Below, in pieces: positions 57,296 through 57,388 of a DNA stretch of 57,388 nucleotides. Made by a program: the position numbers and the translations under genes. This stretch comes from an uncultured Oscillospiraceae bacterium (GTDB lineage: Bacteria > Bacillota > Clostridia > Oscillospirales > Oscillospiraceae). The DNA lies in the NCBI GenBank assembly GCA_944385475.1, contig CALWXJ010000024.1:1-57388 (forward strand). The letters run 5' to 3'. The notes below the pieces were generated by a model. The model was not told the DNA's origin and made no database searches. It worked only from the letters and a program-made list of their open reading frames with translations. Within the stretch, counting starts at the first letter, position 1, and each line of letters starts with the position of its first letter.

Positions 57296-57388
57296 TATTC
57301 GGGGCAACTCATTTTCTTAGTATCAAAATAGTATCACAGAAACGGAGGAAAAGCAACCTTTTCAGGCCCAACACAGCCCCGAAAACTC

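Larger units (their letters stand above)
56985..57388. other. Non-coding tail of the window, possible element boundary
   Basis: No intact gene is seen in the last 400 bases. The minus strand at 57207-57275 reads as a short frame ending SYISEFAEWE followed by a stop and a hairpin, which looks like the end of a lost or truncated gene. Base composition is mixed, GC-rich to 57200 then AT-rich. Confidence 0.4.

Noticed and set aside
1-57388. CRISPR arrays, rRNA genes, insertion-sequence transposases or phage genes
   Set aside because: I saw no regular spacer-repeat array, no rRNA-like sequence and no transposase, integrase or phage structural protein in any frame.

Overview
The window is GC-rich bacterial chromosome with strong AGGAGG-type ribosome binding sites, sigma-A-like promoters, an S-layer-homology surface protein, a SpoIIQ-like M23 protein and RF2 and RF-linked housekeeping genes of Bacillota type. 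Together these suggest a spore-forming Clostridia member, probably of the Oscillospirales/Oscillospiraceae kind. This is inference from gene content and protein style, not from a marker search.

Layout. 1-180: tRNA-Gly and two terminators. 596-10964: a DMT exporter, then a peptide/acyl-amino-acid uptake block (gate-domain membrane protein, AbgB-like and AbgA-like M20 amidohydrolases, Dpp/Opp-type ABC transporter with its lipoprotein at the end). 11439-13976 (-): large secreted SLH protein with acidic tandem repeats. 14312-15436: prfB (RF2) broken by an in-frame amber codon. 15687-17075: MATE transporter. 17121-22236 (-): trmL, then glycolytic pgk-tpiA-gpmI and a SpoIIQ-like gene. 22712-30697: prs, pth, mfd, a parvulin-like lipoprotein and malQ. 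30754-36069: a LysR regulator followed by three tandem threonine-dehydratase-like PLP enzymes and an ornithine-cyclodeaminase-family reductase. 36218-40218 (-): M20 peptidase, DMT transporter, B3/B4-domain protein and a MerR regulator. 40592-43282: two closely related trans-sulfuration-type PLP enzymes. 43448-48996: a TPP-riboswitch-controlled thiamine salvage operon (YkoF-like, thiW, thiM, thiE, HAD phosphatase, thiD, thiT, tenA). 49102-52775: nitroreductase and the ppx-ppk polyphosphate pair (-). 53059-54654: MATE transporter behind an attenuator-like leader. 54667-57228: a less GC-rich arsenic-resistance cluster (arsR, permease, thiol-redox protein, arsC) bounded by an imperfect 22-bp direct repeat, then non-coding sequence with large inverted repeats to the end.

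Themes. Much of the window serves amino acid and peptide scavenging: three M20 hydrolases, a peptide ABC importer, three dehydratases with a possible imine reductase, and two gamma-lyase/synthase-like enzymes. Regulation is unusually readable. MerR-type promoters with 19-bp spacers precede the DMT gene and the second PLP enzyme on either side of a MerR gene, a TPP riboswitch controls thiamine salvage, ArsR boxes lie in the arsenic cluster, and a short leader ORF with mutually exclusive hairpins precedes the second MATE gene. The most puzzling single observation is the amber codon at the conserved Tyr of prfB. The strongest candidates for something undescribed are the MATE leader and the dehydratase/reductase cluster.
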